Shown one piece after another: positions 36,321 through 44,022 of a DNA stretch of 64,000 nucleotides. This stretch comes from Psychromonas sp. 14N.309.X.WAT.B.A12 (GTDB taxonomy: Bacteria > Pseudomonadota > Gammaproteobacteria > Enterobacterales > Psychromonadaceae): contig NZ_JAPNXS010000010.1 of NCBI RefSeq assembly GCF_030397575.1, positions 92,084 through 156,083 on the forward strand. Reading direction: 5' to 3'. The position numbers were made by a program, and so were the translations under genes. The notes under the pieces were generated by a model. That model was not told the DNA's origin. It searched no databases and saw only the letters and a list, made by a program, of their open reading frames with translations. Position 1 is the first letter of the stretch. Each line of letters opens with the position of its first letter.

Positions 36321-36681
36321 AGCACCTACTTTAGGTAAATCTAACCAAAGAAATTTTTGATAAAAAAACTAAGTTACAATAGCAAAAACAAAAATTTAGA
36401 GCAATCTATAAGCTATTGATTTATACATCAACTTTTTCATAATCAAATTCATATCAAGTAACTTTATAACAAAAGCAACATTTATGCTCGTCTATTATAA
36501 CGATTAATGTTTGTAAATACCTACTTCGCACATAAGCGCTTAACATTAAACTCTGTGACAGGCTGAGGCCATTACTATAAAATAAGTTTTAGTATTAACA
36601 GGTTTTGCTAAGAAAATGTTAGCAAACACTATAAAATGCTTATTTTGTCATTTCTATTCACTTTCAAAAAGCTAACTTTCT
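36321..36681. promoter_or_regulatory. Divergent promoter region, capsule block versus methyltransferase
   Basis: This AT-rich 361-bp spacer separates the start of the 17-kb minus-strand capsule block (36320) from the plus-strand methyltransferase (36682). It must hold both promoters. I searched for the ops element (GGCGGTAG on the minus strand) that recruits RfaH in many capsule operons and did not find it. No repeat or RNA gene is apparent. Confidence 0.45.
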
Positions 36682-37530
36682 ATGATTAAACGCACTTTTA
36701 CTTCCCCTTGGGATGACTATGAATTAATCGATGCTGGTAATAACCAAAAACTCGAACGCTGGGGAGATGTTTATACTATTCGCCCAGAGATGAATGCTTA
36801 CTTTGAACCCGTTTTATCTAAAAAAGAGTGGTTAGCTAAAGCTCACTTCGAATTTATTGAAAGCAGCAGTAATGCCGGAGAATGGCGTTCGCTACAAGGT
36901 GATTTGGAGCATGATTGGCAAATAAAGTTCAATAACATCACTATTAATTTGCACCTGACTAAGTTTAAGCATGTTGGGTTATTTCCTGAACAGCGTGCAA
37001 ATTGGGATTTTATTGCTGATAACCTGAAAGCAGGCGATCGCTTTCTTAATTTATTTGCTTATACAGGGGTTGCGTCATTAGTTGCACGCGCTCAGGGTGC
37101 TGAGGTATTGCATTGTGATTCAGTGAAGCAAATCATCAAATGGGGCAAAGACAATATGGAGTCTTCTGGCCTAACCGATGTGCACTGGGTATTAGAAGAT
37201 GCATTGAAATTTGCTCAACGTGAGATTAAACGCGGCAAGCAATATCAGGGGCTGATTATGGATCCCCCTGCTTTTGGTATTGGCGCAAAGAAAGAACGTT
37301 GGAAGATTGAAAATAAGTTTCCAGAGTTGATTGAAGCAGCATTAGCTCTGCGCGCCAAAGGTGGCTTTATCATCGCGAATACTTACTCACCACGTTTAGA
37401 TGCAGAACGCATCCGCCAAATAACCAGCGAACTATGCACTAACGAGAAAGTACAAGTCACCACGCTAAGTGTAAAAACCCGCACCGGAAAGATTTTGGAC
37501 TATGGACTGAGAACGGTTATTACTGGGTAG
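36682..37530 (+). CDS. Class I SAM-dependent methyltransferase, RlmI/COG1092-like
   Basis: The 282-residue protein has the COG1092 type methyltransferase core. FLNLFAYTGVASLVARAQGA near residue 118 is the SAM-binding motif, followed by the acidic CDSVKQIIKWG, VLEDALKF, and LIMDPPAFG near residue 192, a DPPAF catalytic loop. It ends with KTRTGKILDYGLR. Related E. coli RlmI/RlmKL enzymes methylate 23S rRNA at cytosine or guanine. It lacks the N-terminal PUA domain of RlmI; the first ~100 residues are instead a compact beta-rich part. It is a single gene, with REP-like repeats starting about 40 bp after its stop. The RNA target is not known. Confidence 0.83.
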   Translation: MIKRTFTSPWDDYELIDAGNNQKLERWGDVYTIRPEMNAYFEPVLSKKEWLAKAHFEFIESSSNAGEWRSLQGDLEHDWQIKFNNITINLHLTKFKHVGLFPEQRANWDFIADNLKAGDRFLNLFAYTGVASLVARAQGAEVLHCDSVKQIIKWGKDNMESSGLTDVHWVLEDALKFAQREIKRGKQYQGLIMDPPAFGIGAKKERWKIENKFPELIEAALALRAKGGFIIANTYSPRLDAERIRQITSELCTNEKVQVTTLSVKTRTGKILDYGLRTVITG

Positions 37531-37564
37531 TTTTATTATTGATACCTAAAATCACCAAAACCTA

Positions 37565-37985
37565 CGAAGCATTTTTTGACTTTGGGGCGCTGGGCGAATT
37601 AGCCGACAGGCTATAGCTATAAGCGGAAGAGCTCTGCGATTCCTTTTTTAGCTTGTAGTGTTTTGATCTTGGGGCGCTGACTTTAGTCTGCAGTGGGTTT
37701 ATGTGTTGATTTTGGTTTACTACTTTTTAAGAAAACGATAAAAACTTTAAAAAAACACAAAAAAGATCTGCAAGCTGAAGCATGCGCCCCGAACATTAGA
37801 CTTCGTCTAATCGCCGTCGCTGCTCAAATTTGTTTATAACCATAATATTACGAAACATCTTTTGACCTTGGGCGCTGACTTTAGTCTGCAGTGGGTTTAT
37901 GTGTCGATTTTACTTATGTACTAATAATTTCATTATTTACTAACTAAAACTATGACATATCTTCAATGAGACACTGACTTTAGCC
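37565..37985. repeat. REP-like repeats downstream of the methyltransferase and of RAYT copy 1
   Basis: Forward cores lie at about 37584, 37672 and 37869. The first is the long variant with the inverted repeat TAGCC-GACA-GGCTA and GAGCTCTGCGATTCC; the others are the GACTTTAGTC type ending CTGCAGTGGG. An inverted core of the AGCTGAAGCATGCGCC type is at about 37774-37789. It is followed by TTAGAC-TTC-GTCTAA, a small palindrome. The array fills the convergent gap between the methyltransferase and the first RAYT gene. Confidence 0.85.
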
Positions 37986-37990
37986 ACTAA

Positions 37991-38512
37991 TCATTCACTT
38001 TCATACATCCCATAAAACCGTTTACTTGCATCTTTTATATTTGCTTTGTATGCATTATTTTTAATGTATTGATAAGTCATTTGAAACTGCTTTTCACTAC
38101 GAATAACTTTATCGTAATAGCTTTTCTCCCATAACCTTTTGGGGTCGGCTCGATATTTATTAATAATAAACGCACTACCTCCTTTAAGGTTCTGCATGAT
38201 AGTACTTAATGGCTGCAACTGTTGAAAAAGTAAATGAACATGATTAGGCATAATGGATACAGCAAATAAATGATAGTAAATTCCATTTTTAGACTTAAAC
38301 AATGAAATCAATAATGAAATAATTTCATTATTCAATACCGCACCAGCTCTATTCACATCTAAAAACTGATCTAATTCATATTGTTGTTTGGGCTTATTTT
38401 CGATTACTTCCTTGTTATGTTTTTTGAGGTAATAAGCAACACTTTCATATGTTCGGAATGTAACGAATTGAACAGCATTTTTTTGATTGATATGAAATAA
38501 ATTAGTTCCCAT
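37991..38512 (-). CDS. REP-associated tyrosine transposase (RAYT), copy 1
   Basis: The 173-residue product begins MGTNLFHINQ from the ATG at 38510-38512; GAGGTG just upstream serves as ribosome site, although it also forms an in-frame GTG start two codons earlier. It carries SIMPNHVHLLFQQ near residue 88, the HxH metal motif of the Y1 transposase family in its typical RAYT form. LWEKSYYDKVIRSEKQF and the Tyr-bearing YQYIKNNAYKA follow near the C-terminus. RAYTs are single-strand nucleases/transposases that bind REP hairpins. This gene is surrounded by REP-like hairpins on both sides. It is about 87% identical in protein to copy 2 and intact, so it may still be active. Confidence 0.92.
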   Translation of the reverse strand: MGTNLFHINQKNAVQFVTFRTYESVAYYLKKHNKEVIENKPKQQYELDQFLDVNRAGAVLNNEIISLLISLFKSKNGIYYHLFAVSIMPNHVHLLFQQLQPLSTIMQNLKGGSAFIINKYRADPKRLWEKSYYDKVIRSEKQFQMTYQYIKNNAYKANIKDASKRFYGMYESE

Positions 38513-38599
38513 TTTCACCTCTTAATCACAACAGCGCTTAACTTTAGAATTTGAAGTTTAGTTTGCAATCAAATTTTTGTGTAAATGAAGAGTAATTAA

Positions 38600-39240
38600 A
38601 TTTATGTATTTAAAGATCAACACAGAAAAGATCTGCAAGCTGAAGCATGCGCCCCTCATATCAAAAGCTACGACACATCTTTCTGGGGCGCTGGCTTTAG
38701 CCTGCCTTTTTTGATTTTAGTGCTTTAAAAGATTGAATTGCTTATTGGTTCGCTACGCTCATCGAGGCTAATACTCGCATGCGATGACTCGCATACTGGC
38801 AGGCTGAAGCCAGCGCCCCTAATATCAAGCTTTGCTTGATAGCTGTTGCTACACAATTATGTTTATCATCGTAATATTACGACACATCTTTTTAGATACC
38901 CCTTTTCAAGGAACTAGTAAAATTACGAAACATGTTTTGACCTTGGGGCGCTGACTTTAGTCTGCAGTGGGGTTGTGTGTTGACTTTGGTAGGCTTTGAC
39001 TTTGATTTACTGCTTTGTAAAAAAAACAATAAAAACTAACACAAAAAAATCTGCAAGCTGAAGCATGCTCCCCGAATATTAGACTTCGTCTAATCGCTGT
39101 CGCTACTCAATAATTTTTTGCCATCGTGATATTACAAAACATCTTTTTGATTTTGCCCCTGGGGCGCTGACTTTAGTCTGCAGTGGGGTTGTATGTTGAC
39201 TTTGGTTAGGTGTTTATTTACTAACGAAAACTATGAAATA
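38600..39240. repeat. REP-like repeats between the two RAYT genes
   Basis: Inverted cores lie at about 38640 (GCTGAAGCATGCGCCCC), 38803 (GGCTGAAGCCAGCGCC) and 39058; forward cores at about 38685, 38947 and 39166. The last two are of the GACTTTAGTC type ending CTGCAGTGGGG. Inner palindromes include GCATGCGATGACTCGCAT near 38777, ATCAAGC-TTT-GCTTGAT near 38823 and TTAGAC-TTC-GTCTAA near 39080. Every RAYT gene therefore has a forward core on its 3' side and an inverted core on its 5' side. Confidence 0.85.
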
Positions 39241-39271
39241 TTTTCGAAGAAGTATTTACTTCAAGGCCTAA

Positions 39272-39793
39272 TCATTCACTTTCATAAAGACCGTAAAACC
39301 GTTTACTTGCATCTTTTAAATTTGCTTTGTATGCATTATTTTTAATGTATTGATAAGTCATTTGAAACTGCTTTTCACTACGAATAACTTTATCATAATA
39401 ACTTTTTTCCCATAGACTTTTGGAATCAGATCTATATTTATTAATTATAAATGCACTGCCCCCTTTAAGGCTTTGCATAATGATACTTAATGGCTGCAAT
39501 TGTTGAAAAAGTAGATGAACATGGTTAGGCATAATAGATACTGCGTATAAATGGTAATAAGTTTTATCTTTAGACTTAATGAATGAAATCAATAATGAAA
39601 TAATTTCACTATTTAATACCGAACCTGCCCTGCTTACATCTAAAAATTGATCTAATTCATGCTGTTGCTGAGGCTTGCTTTCGATTATTTGCTTATTATG
39701 TTTTTTAAGATAATAAGCAACACTTTCATGTGTTCGGAATGTAACGAATTGAACAGCATTTTTTTGATTGATATGAAATAAATTAGTTCCCAT
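39272..39793 (-). CDS. REP-associated tyrosine transposase (RAYT), copy 2
   Basis: This protein has the same length and layout as copy 1 (HxH in MPNHVHLLFQQ, C-terminal YQYIKNNAYKA), with about 22 differences in 175 residues by my count. The start and the GAGGTG site are the same as in copy 1. The 120 bp upstream of the start are almost identical in the two copies. The offset is 1281 bp, so the gene arose by duplication together with its flanking repeats. The differences are scattered and mostly conservative and no stop or frameshift has appeared, which suggests selection on both copies or a recent event. Confidence 0.92.
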   Translation of the reverse strand: MGTNLFHINQKNAVQFVTFRTHESVAYYLKKHNKQIIESKPQQQHELDQFLDVSRAGSVLNSEIISLLISFIKSKDKTYYHLYAVSIMPNHVHLLFQQLQPLSIIMQSLKGGSAFIINKYRSDSKSLWEKSYYDKVIRSEKQFQMTYQYIKNNAYKANLKDASKRFYGLYESE

Positions 39794-39879
39794 TTTCACC
39801 TCTTAATCACAACAGCGCTTAACTTTAGAAGTTGAAGTTTAGTTTGCAATCAAATTTTTGTGTAAATGAAGAGTAATTA

Positions 39880-40235
39880 AATTTATGTATTTAAAAACCA
39901 ACACACAAAAGATCTGCAGGCTGAAGCCAGCGCCCCGAATATTAGACTTCGTCTAATCGCTGTCGCAGCTCAATTTTTTTATTATTGATATCAAAAATCA
40001 CCAAAAGTGACGACACATATTTCGACCTTGGGGCGCGGACTTCAGTCTGCAGTGGGGTTATGTGTTGACTTTGGTAGGCTTTGACTTTGATTTACTACTT
40101 TGTAAAAACAATAAAACTAACACAAAAAAATCTGCAAGCTGAAAACAGGGTGCGCAGAGCTTACCGCTCATGAGACCAACCTGTCGGTTGATTCGCCATG
40201 CGCCCGAGTATCAAGCTATCGCTGTTCACTACAAT
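39880..40235. repeat. REP-like repeats upstream of RAYT copy 2 and downstream of the kinase gene
   Basis: An inverted core GGCTGAAGCCAGCGCC is at about 39919-39934, followed by TTAGAC-TTC-GTCTAA. A forward core of the GGCGCGGACTTCAGTC type is at about 40031. Near 40140-40205 is a second element type, GGTGCGCAGAGCTTACC then CCAACC-TGTC-GGTTG, that recurs almost exactly at 50066-50116. It ends about 50 bp before the stop codon of the PP2C/kinase gene. Confidence 0.85.
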
Positions 40236-40253
40236 TAAGTAGACTTCTCGCTA

Positions 40254-42011
40254 TTAAAAACTATCTCTTAACATGATGAAGAGTTGTGTTGCGCTGATGC
40301 CCATGAAGATGAAGGCTAGCCATTGCCAGAATTTTACTGGGTCTCTTTCTAGGAGCGACTTTTTCGGGGCTTTGGCTATTTGTCTTTGTTGTACTTTGGT
40401 GAGATCGCCGACGAATTCGCTCATGCTGCTGTAGCGTTGACTTGGTTTTGCGTTGAGTGCTTTTTGTAACACCTTGTCTAAGCGAGATGATAGCTCAGGT
40501 CGTAAAGGCGAAATAGGTGCATATTCCCAGGTGTATTGCCTTGCTCTGTCTAATGATTGTGCTTGGTTATCAGGGTACGGTAACTGTCCTGTTAACATTT
40601 CATAGGTGATCACAGCGATGGAGAATAGATCAGACAACACGCTGCTTTCACCTTCGTTTAGGTATTCTGGTGCAATATAGTCGACTGCGCCTAAAGGCTC
40701 TTCTTGCTGCTCTTTTACTATTTCTTCAAACCCGTTAACTCTAACAGTTCCGAAGTCTAATATTTTTATGTTTCCACCTGGGGTAAGCATGATATTTTCT
40801 GGTTTCAGGTCTCTGTGCACCATACCCGCGCGCTGTAAGACTCTTACTGCATTAACGACTTTGTTGATGATGCTATTAACTTGTTGTAGTTCAGGATGAG
40901 GATTGTCTAGCATCCATTGTCGCAGCGAGATGCCTTCTACGTACTCACAAATATGATATAAAAATACTGAGTTTTTAATATTATTAGCTATCGACATAAT
41001 ACTTGGGTTATTAATCGATTGCCCTACCCACTGCTCTTTGTAAAAACCCAGCAGATAGTTTAAGTCTTCTTCAAAGTTCAAGGATGGCATTTTTAATACC
41101 ACTTTGTTTTGGTTGCTTTTGTCTGTGGCAAGATAAACATGGCTTCTTGCACCTTCATGTAAGACTTTTTCTATTCTAAAACAATCAATTTCATTGCCTG
41201 CTTGTAATGCAGGTGGAATGACTAATGTACTTAAATGCGTAAATAACTCAGATAGATCAGCTTTAGGCAGGCTATTAATTTTAACGATTAAACAACTGAT
41301 GTTATCACTACTTCCCTGAGCTAGTGCTTGATCACAAATTGCTTTAGCGACTTGCTCGTATTGCTGTGTTGTTGCTTTTTCAGTTAGCGTCTGTAAATGC
41401 TCGGTGATTTCGGTTTTATCTAGGTAATCATGCACGCCATCACTGGTTAACATGAACAGATCATCCATTTGCAGTGAAACGGTCTGATAATCAATATCGA
41501 GATGACAATCCATACCTAATGCACGTGTTAATACTGAGTTTTTAGTGTGCGTTGTACGACTGTGATCATGGGAAAGTTGCGTTAATGTTTGTTCGCGGTA
41601 ACGATAGATACGACTGTCACCGATGTGTATAAGATGCGCTGTAGTAGATTTAAAAATAACACTACTAAAGGTCGTGATTAGACCATTATGTCGTAGGTCG
41701 TTTTGGTTATGTTGATATAACCAAGTATTAAGGGAGTTTAATACTTTGCTTGCGGATTGCTTAACGTCCCAACTGTTGTTAGTACTGTAATAATCTGCAA
41801 TGAATTGAGTGACACTAGTATGACTGGCTTGTTGCCCATTATCACTGCAGCTTACGCCATCAGCAACACAGGCAACGATACCTTTAATACGTTTTTCTGA
41901 ATCTGAATAAGGGTCCTTTAGCGCAAAAGCATCTTGGTTAACTTCTCGATTACCCGCTGTGGAGTAACCACCCATTGATACTGTTAGCTTAGCTTTAGGA
42001 CGCTTATCCAT
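40254..42011 (-). CDS. Fused PP2C phosphatase / Ser-Thr protein kinase, membrane-anchored
   Basis: The protein has 585 residues. A PP2C domain (about 10-245) shows NQDAFALKD, CVADGVSCSDNGQQAS, HIGDSRIYRYR and SSDNISCLIV, the metal-binding acidic residues. The kinase domain (about 268-530) has VVLKMP (Lys of beta-3), MVHRDLKPENIM, ILDFGTVRV and DYIAPEYL. The glycine loop (LHEGARSHVY) is poor in glycine compared with GxGxxG. A C-terminal membrane segment ends the protein (FWQWLAFIFMGISATQLFI). Such fusions are found beside nitrate/nitrite transporters in several proteobacterial nitrate-assimilation loci; the target is unknown. It follows the transporter gene by 18 bp, so it shares the nirB transcript. 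Confidence 0.9.
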   Translation of the reverse strand: MDKRPKAKLTVSMGGYSTAGNREVNQDAFALKDPYSDSEKRIKGIVACVADGVSCSDNGQQASHTSVTQFIADYYSTNNSWDVKQSASKVLNSLNTWLYQHNQNDLRHNGLITTFSSVIFKSTTAHLIHIGDSRIYRYREQTLTQLSHDHSRTTHTKNSVLTRALGMDCHLDIDYQTVSLQMDDLFMLTSDGVHDYLDKTEITEHLQTLTEKATTQQYEQVAKAICDQALAQGSSDNISCLIVKINSLPKADLSELFTHLSTLVIPPALQAGNEIDCFRIEKVLHEGARSHVYLATDKSNQNKVVLKMPSLNFEEDLNYLLGFYKEQWVGQSINNPSIMSIANNIKNSVFLYHICEYVEGISLRQWMLDNPHPELQQVNSIINKVVNAVRVLQRAGMVHRDLKPENIMLTPGGNIKILDFGTVRVNGFEEIVKEQQEEPLGAVDYIAPEYLNEGESSVLSDLFSIAVITYEMLTGQLPYPDNQAQSLDRARQYTWEYAPISPLRPELSSRLDKVLQKALNAKPSQRYSSMSEFVGDLTKVQQRQIAKAPKKSLLERDPVKFWQWLAFIFMGISATQLFIMLRDSF

Positions 42012-42029
42012 TCAGTTTACTACCTTCTA

Positions 42030-43502
42030 TTAGTGGCTACTTACGTCAATCATAGTCACACTACCATCTTCATTTACTTCGGCGATTTTACCTTTTGGTT
42101 CAGCCATAAATAATAGCGTGATTAAGCCAACAAAGGCTGTACAAGCAATCACATAGAAGAAGGTTTGGTAACTTACAAACGATAACACAGTTAAGTAAAC
42201 TACTGCACCAACATTACCATAAGCACCTGTCATACCTGCAATTTGACCTGTCATACGACGTTTGATTAATGGTACTGTCGCAAATACTGCACCTTCACCC
42301 GCTTGCACGAAGAAAGAACATAACATTGCTGCTGCAACGGCAATCCATAGTGTCCAGCTAGATTCAATTTGTGCCATTAGTAAGTAACCTAATGCTAACC
42401 CTGCTGTTAAGATAATCAACGTAGATTTACGACCAAATTTATCAGACAACCAACCGCCACCTGGACGTGATGCTAAATTCATAAAGGCGTAAGCCGACGC
42501 AACCATACCAGCGATAACCGGCGTTAATTCAAAGGTTTCTAGGAAGAATAACGGCAGCATTGATACTACCGCTAACTCTGAACCAAAAGTTGCAAAGTAA
42601 AGAATGTTTAATACTGCCACTTGCTTAAATTTGTACTGATGAATTTCAGGTACGGGTGTTGTGAAGATTGATTTATTCACTTTCCAGACTTGTGACCATT
42701 CGTATAAGTATAAAGCAAATAGGAATGCATAAATCGCATAACAAACACCATCGGAAATCATACCAACATTATCTGGCGATAGTTTCCATGCTAACAAGGC
42801 TAATGCCGCATACATTGGCACTTTCATTATTAATAGTAAGAAGAAATCACCTTTTGATGTGACTTCCATCGCTGTTAGGTTTTTCGGCTTAAAATAAGTC
42901 GCGCCTTTTGGTGTATCTGTAATGTTTGTGTAGAAGATAAAACCAAAGACTAAACTCAGTAGACCCGTTACTACCATAGCGTAGCGCCAGCCATCATCTC
43001 CACCGAACATCAGTGCTACTGTTGGTAAAGTGAATGCCGCTGCAGCACTACCAAAGTTACCCCAACCGCCGTAAATACCTTCGGCTGTTCCTAGTTCATT
43101 ATGCGGGAACCATTCAGATACCAAACGAATACCGATAACAAAACCAGCACCAATGAAACCTAGTGCAAAACGCGAAATAGCCGCTTGCATAAAGTTATCT
43201 GAAAAAGCAAACGTGAAACAAGGAATTGAACATAGGACCAATAGTGCAGAGTAAACTAATCGCGGGCCATATTTGTCTGTTAGCGAGCCGATAATGACAC
43301 GTGCAGGAATGGTAATGGCAACATTTAGAATTAATAGGGTTTTAACTTCTTCGGTCGTTAAGCCTAGAGTTTCTTTTACTGATTGTAATAATGGCGCAAA
43401 GTTAAACCACACAGCAAAGGTAATAAAAAATGCCATCCAGCTTAGGTGTAATGTTTTCATTTTTCCTTGGAAGGAAAATATATTAAATGAACTGTTACTC
43501 AT
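42030..43502 (-). CDS. Nitrate/nitrite MFS transporter (NarK/NasA family)
   Basis: The 490-residue protein has about twelve membrane segments and belongs to the nitrate/nitrite porter family. It has WFNFAPLLQSVKETLGLT near the start, RVIIGSLTDKYGPR near residue 70 and GIYGGWGNFGSAAAAF near 145. RPGGGWLSDKFGRKSTLI lies near residue 345 and GMTGAYGNVGAVVY, the second nitrate signature, near 425. It imports nitrate for assimilation, given the nirBD and nasA neighbours. It comes 160 bp after nirD, with a strong hairpin in that gap, so its expression may be lower than nirBD. Confidence 0.93.
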   Translation of the reverse strand: MSNSSFNIFSFQGKMKTLHLSWMAFFITFAVWFNFAPLLQSVKETLGLTTEEVKTLLILNVAITIPARVIIGSLTDKYGPRLVYSALLVLCSIPCFTFAFSDNFMQAAISRFALGFIGAGFVIGIRLVSEWFPHNELGTAEGIYGGWGNFGSAAAAFTLPTVALMFGGDDGWRYAMVVTGLLSLVFGFIFYTNITDTPKGATYFKPKNLTAMEVTSKGDFFLLLIMKVPMYAALALLAWKLSPDNVGMISDGVCYAIYAFLFALYLYEWSQVWKVNKSIFTTPVPEIHQYKFKQVAVLNILYFATFGSELAVVSMLPLFFLETFELTPVIAGMVASAYAFMNLASRPGGGWLSDKFGRKSTLIILTAGLALGYLLMAQIESSWTLWIAVAAAMLCSFFVQAGEGAVFATVPLIKRRMTGQIAGMTGAYGNVGAVVYLTVLSFVSYQTFFYVIACTAFVGLITLLFMAEPKGKIAEVNEDGSVTMIDVSSH

Positions 43503-43587
43503 AGATATCCTGTCTATTAATTTTGGGAGTTAATGCCAATTTCACTGTTTAAAATGTAGATTCACTTTCAGAGTCATAGGCTAAACC

Positions 43588-43636
43588 AACCCGTTATTTT
43601 TATGAGAAGCTAAACGCTTCATTAAAATAACGGGTT
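43588..43636 (-). terminator. Hairpin in the nirD-transporter gap, partial terminator or processing site
   Basis: AACCCGTTATTTT at 43588-43600 pairs with AAAATAACGGGTT at 43624-43636 (13 bp), enclosing a second stem GAAGC/GCTTC. No long U run follows on the minus strand, so it is more likely an mRNA-stability or attenuation hairpin than a full terminator. Confidence 0.55.
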
Positions 43637-43662
43637 AGGTATAGGTTGATTTAATGATCTAA

Positions 43663-44010
43663 TTAAGATGCTTCTTTTAACTGAACTTGATCATTTTCAA
43701 TGCGTACGTTGAAGGTTTTCAATTTATGCTCTGCTGAATCTAAACACTCACCAGTTGATAAATTAAAACGCTGCTTGTACAGAGGAGAGGCAACGTAGGT
43801 AATATCTTGTGTAGAGCCAATAATACCGCGTGACAATACATTTGCTTTTCCGAATGGGTCGTAATTAGCAATTGCGTAAACGCTGTTACTTTGTTTGCAT
43901 AAGAAAATAGCAACTTGTTGCTCATTGTATAGTGCACAAATACCTGCATTAGGTGTTAAGTCGCTTGCTGGACAGATATCTGTCCAAGTTGTGTTAGCCG
44001 TTGTGTTCAT
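43663..44010 (-). CDS. nirD: Nitrite reductase small subunit
   Basis: The 115-residue protein has the Rieske-like fold of NirD: TWTDICPASDLTPNAGICAL at the start, VAIFLCKQSNSVYAIANYDPFG in the middle and VASPLYKQRFNLSTGECL near the end. As in other NirD proteins, the Cys/His ligands of true Rieske proteins are not conserved (NYDPFG replaces the first CxH). It partners NirB in NADH-dependent nitrite reduction to ammonium. It follows nirB by 12 bp. Confidence 0.93.
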   Translation of the reverse strand: MNTTANTTWTDICPASDLTPNAGICALYNEQQVAIFLCKQSNSVYAIANYDPFGKANVLSRGIIGSTQDITYVASPLYKQRFNLSTGECLDSAEHKLKTFNVRIENDQVQLKEAS

Positions 44011-44022
44011 TTTGTATCCCTA

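Noticed and set aside
36321..36681. ops/JUMPstart element upstream of the capsule block
   Set aside because: I looked for GGCGGTAG on the transcribed strand and found no match, so RfaH control is not claimed.
37991..39793. IS200/IS605 insertion sequences
   Set aside because: The proteins have the Y1 fold, but the NHVHLL context, length of ~174 residues and surrounding REP-like hairpins fit RAYT; no TnpB or IS-type left and right ends are visible.
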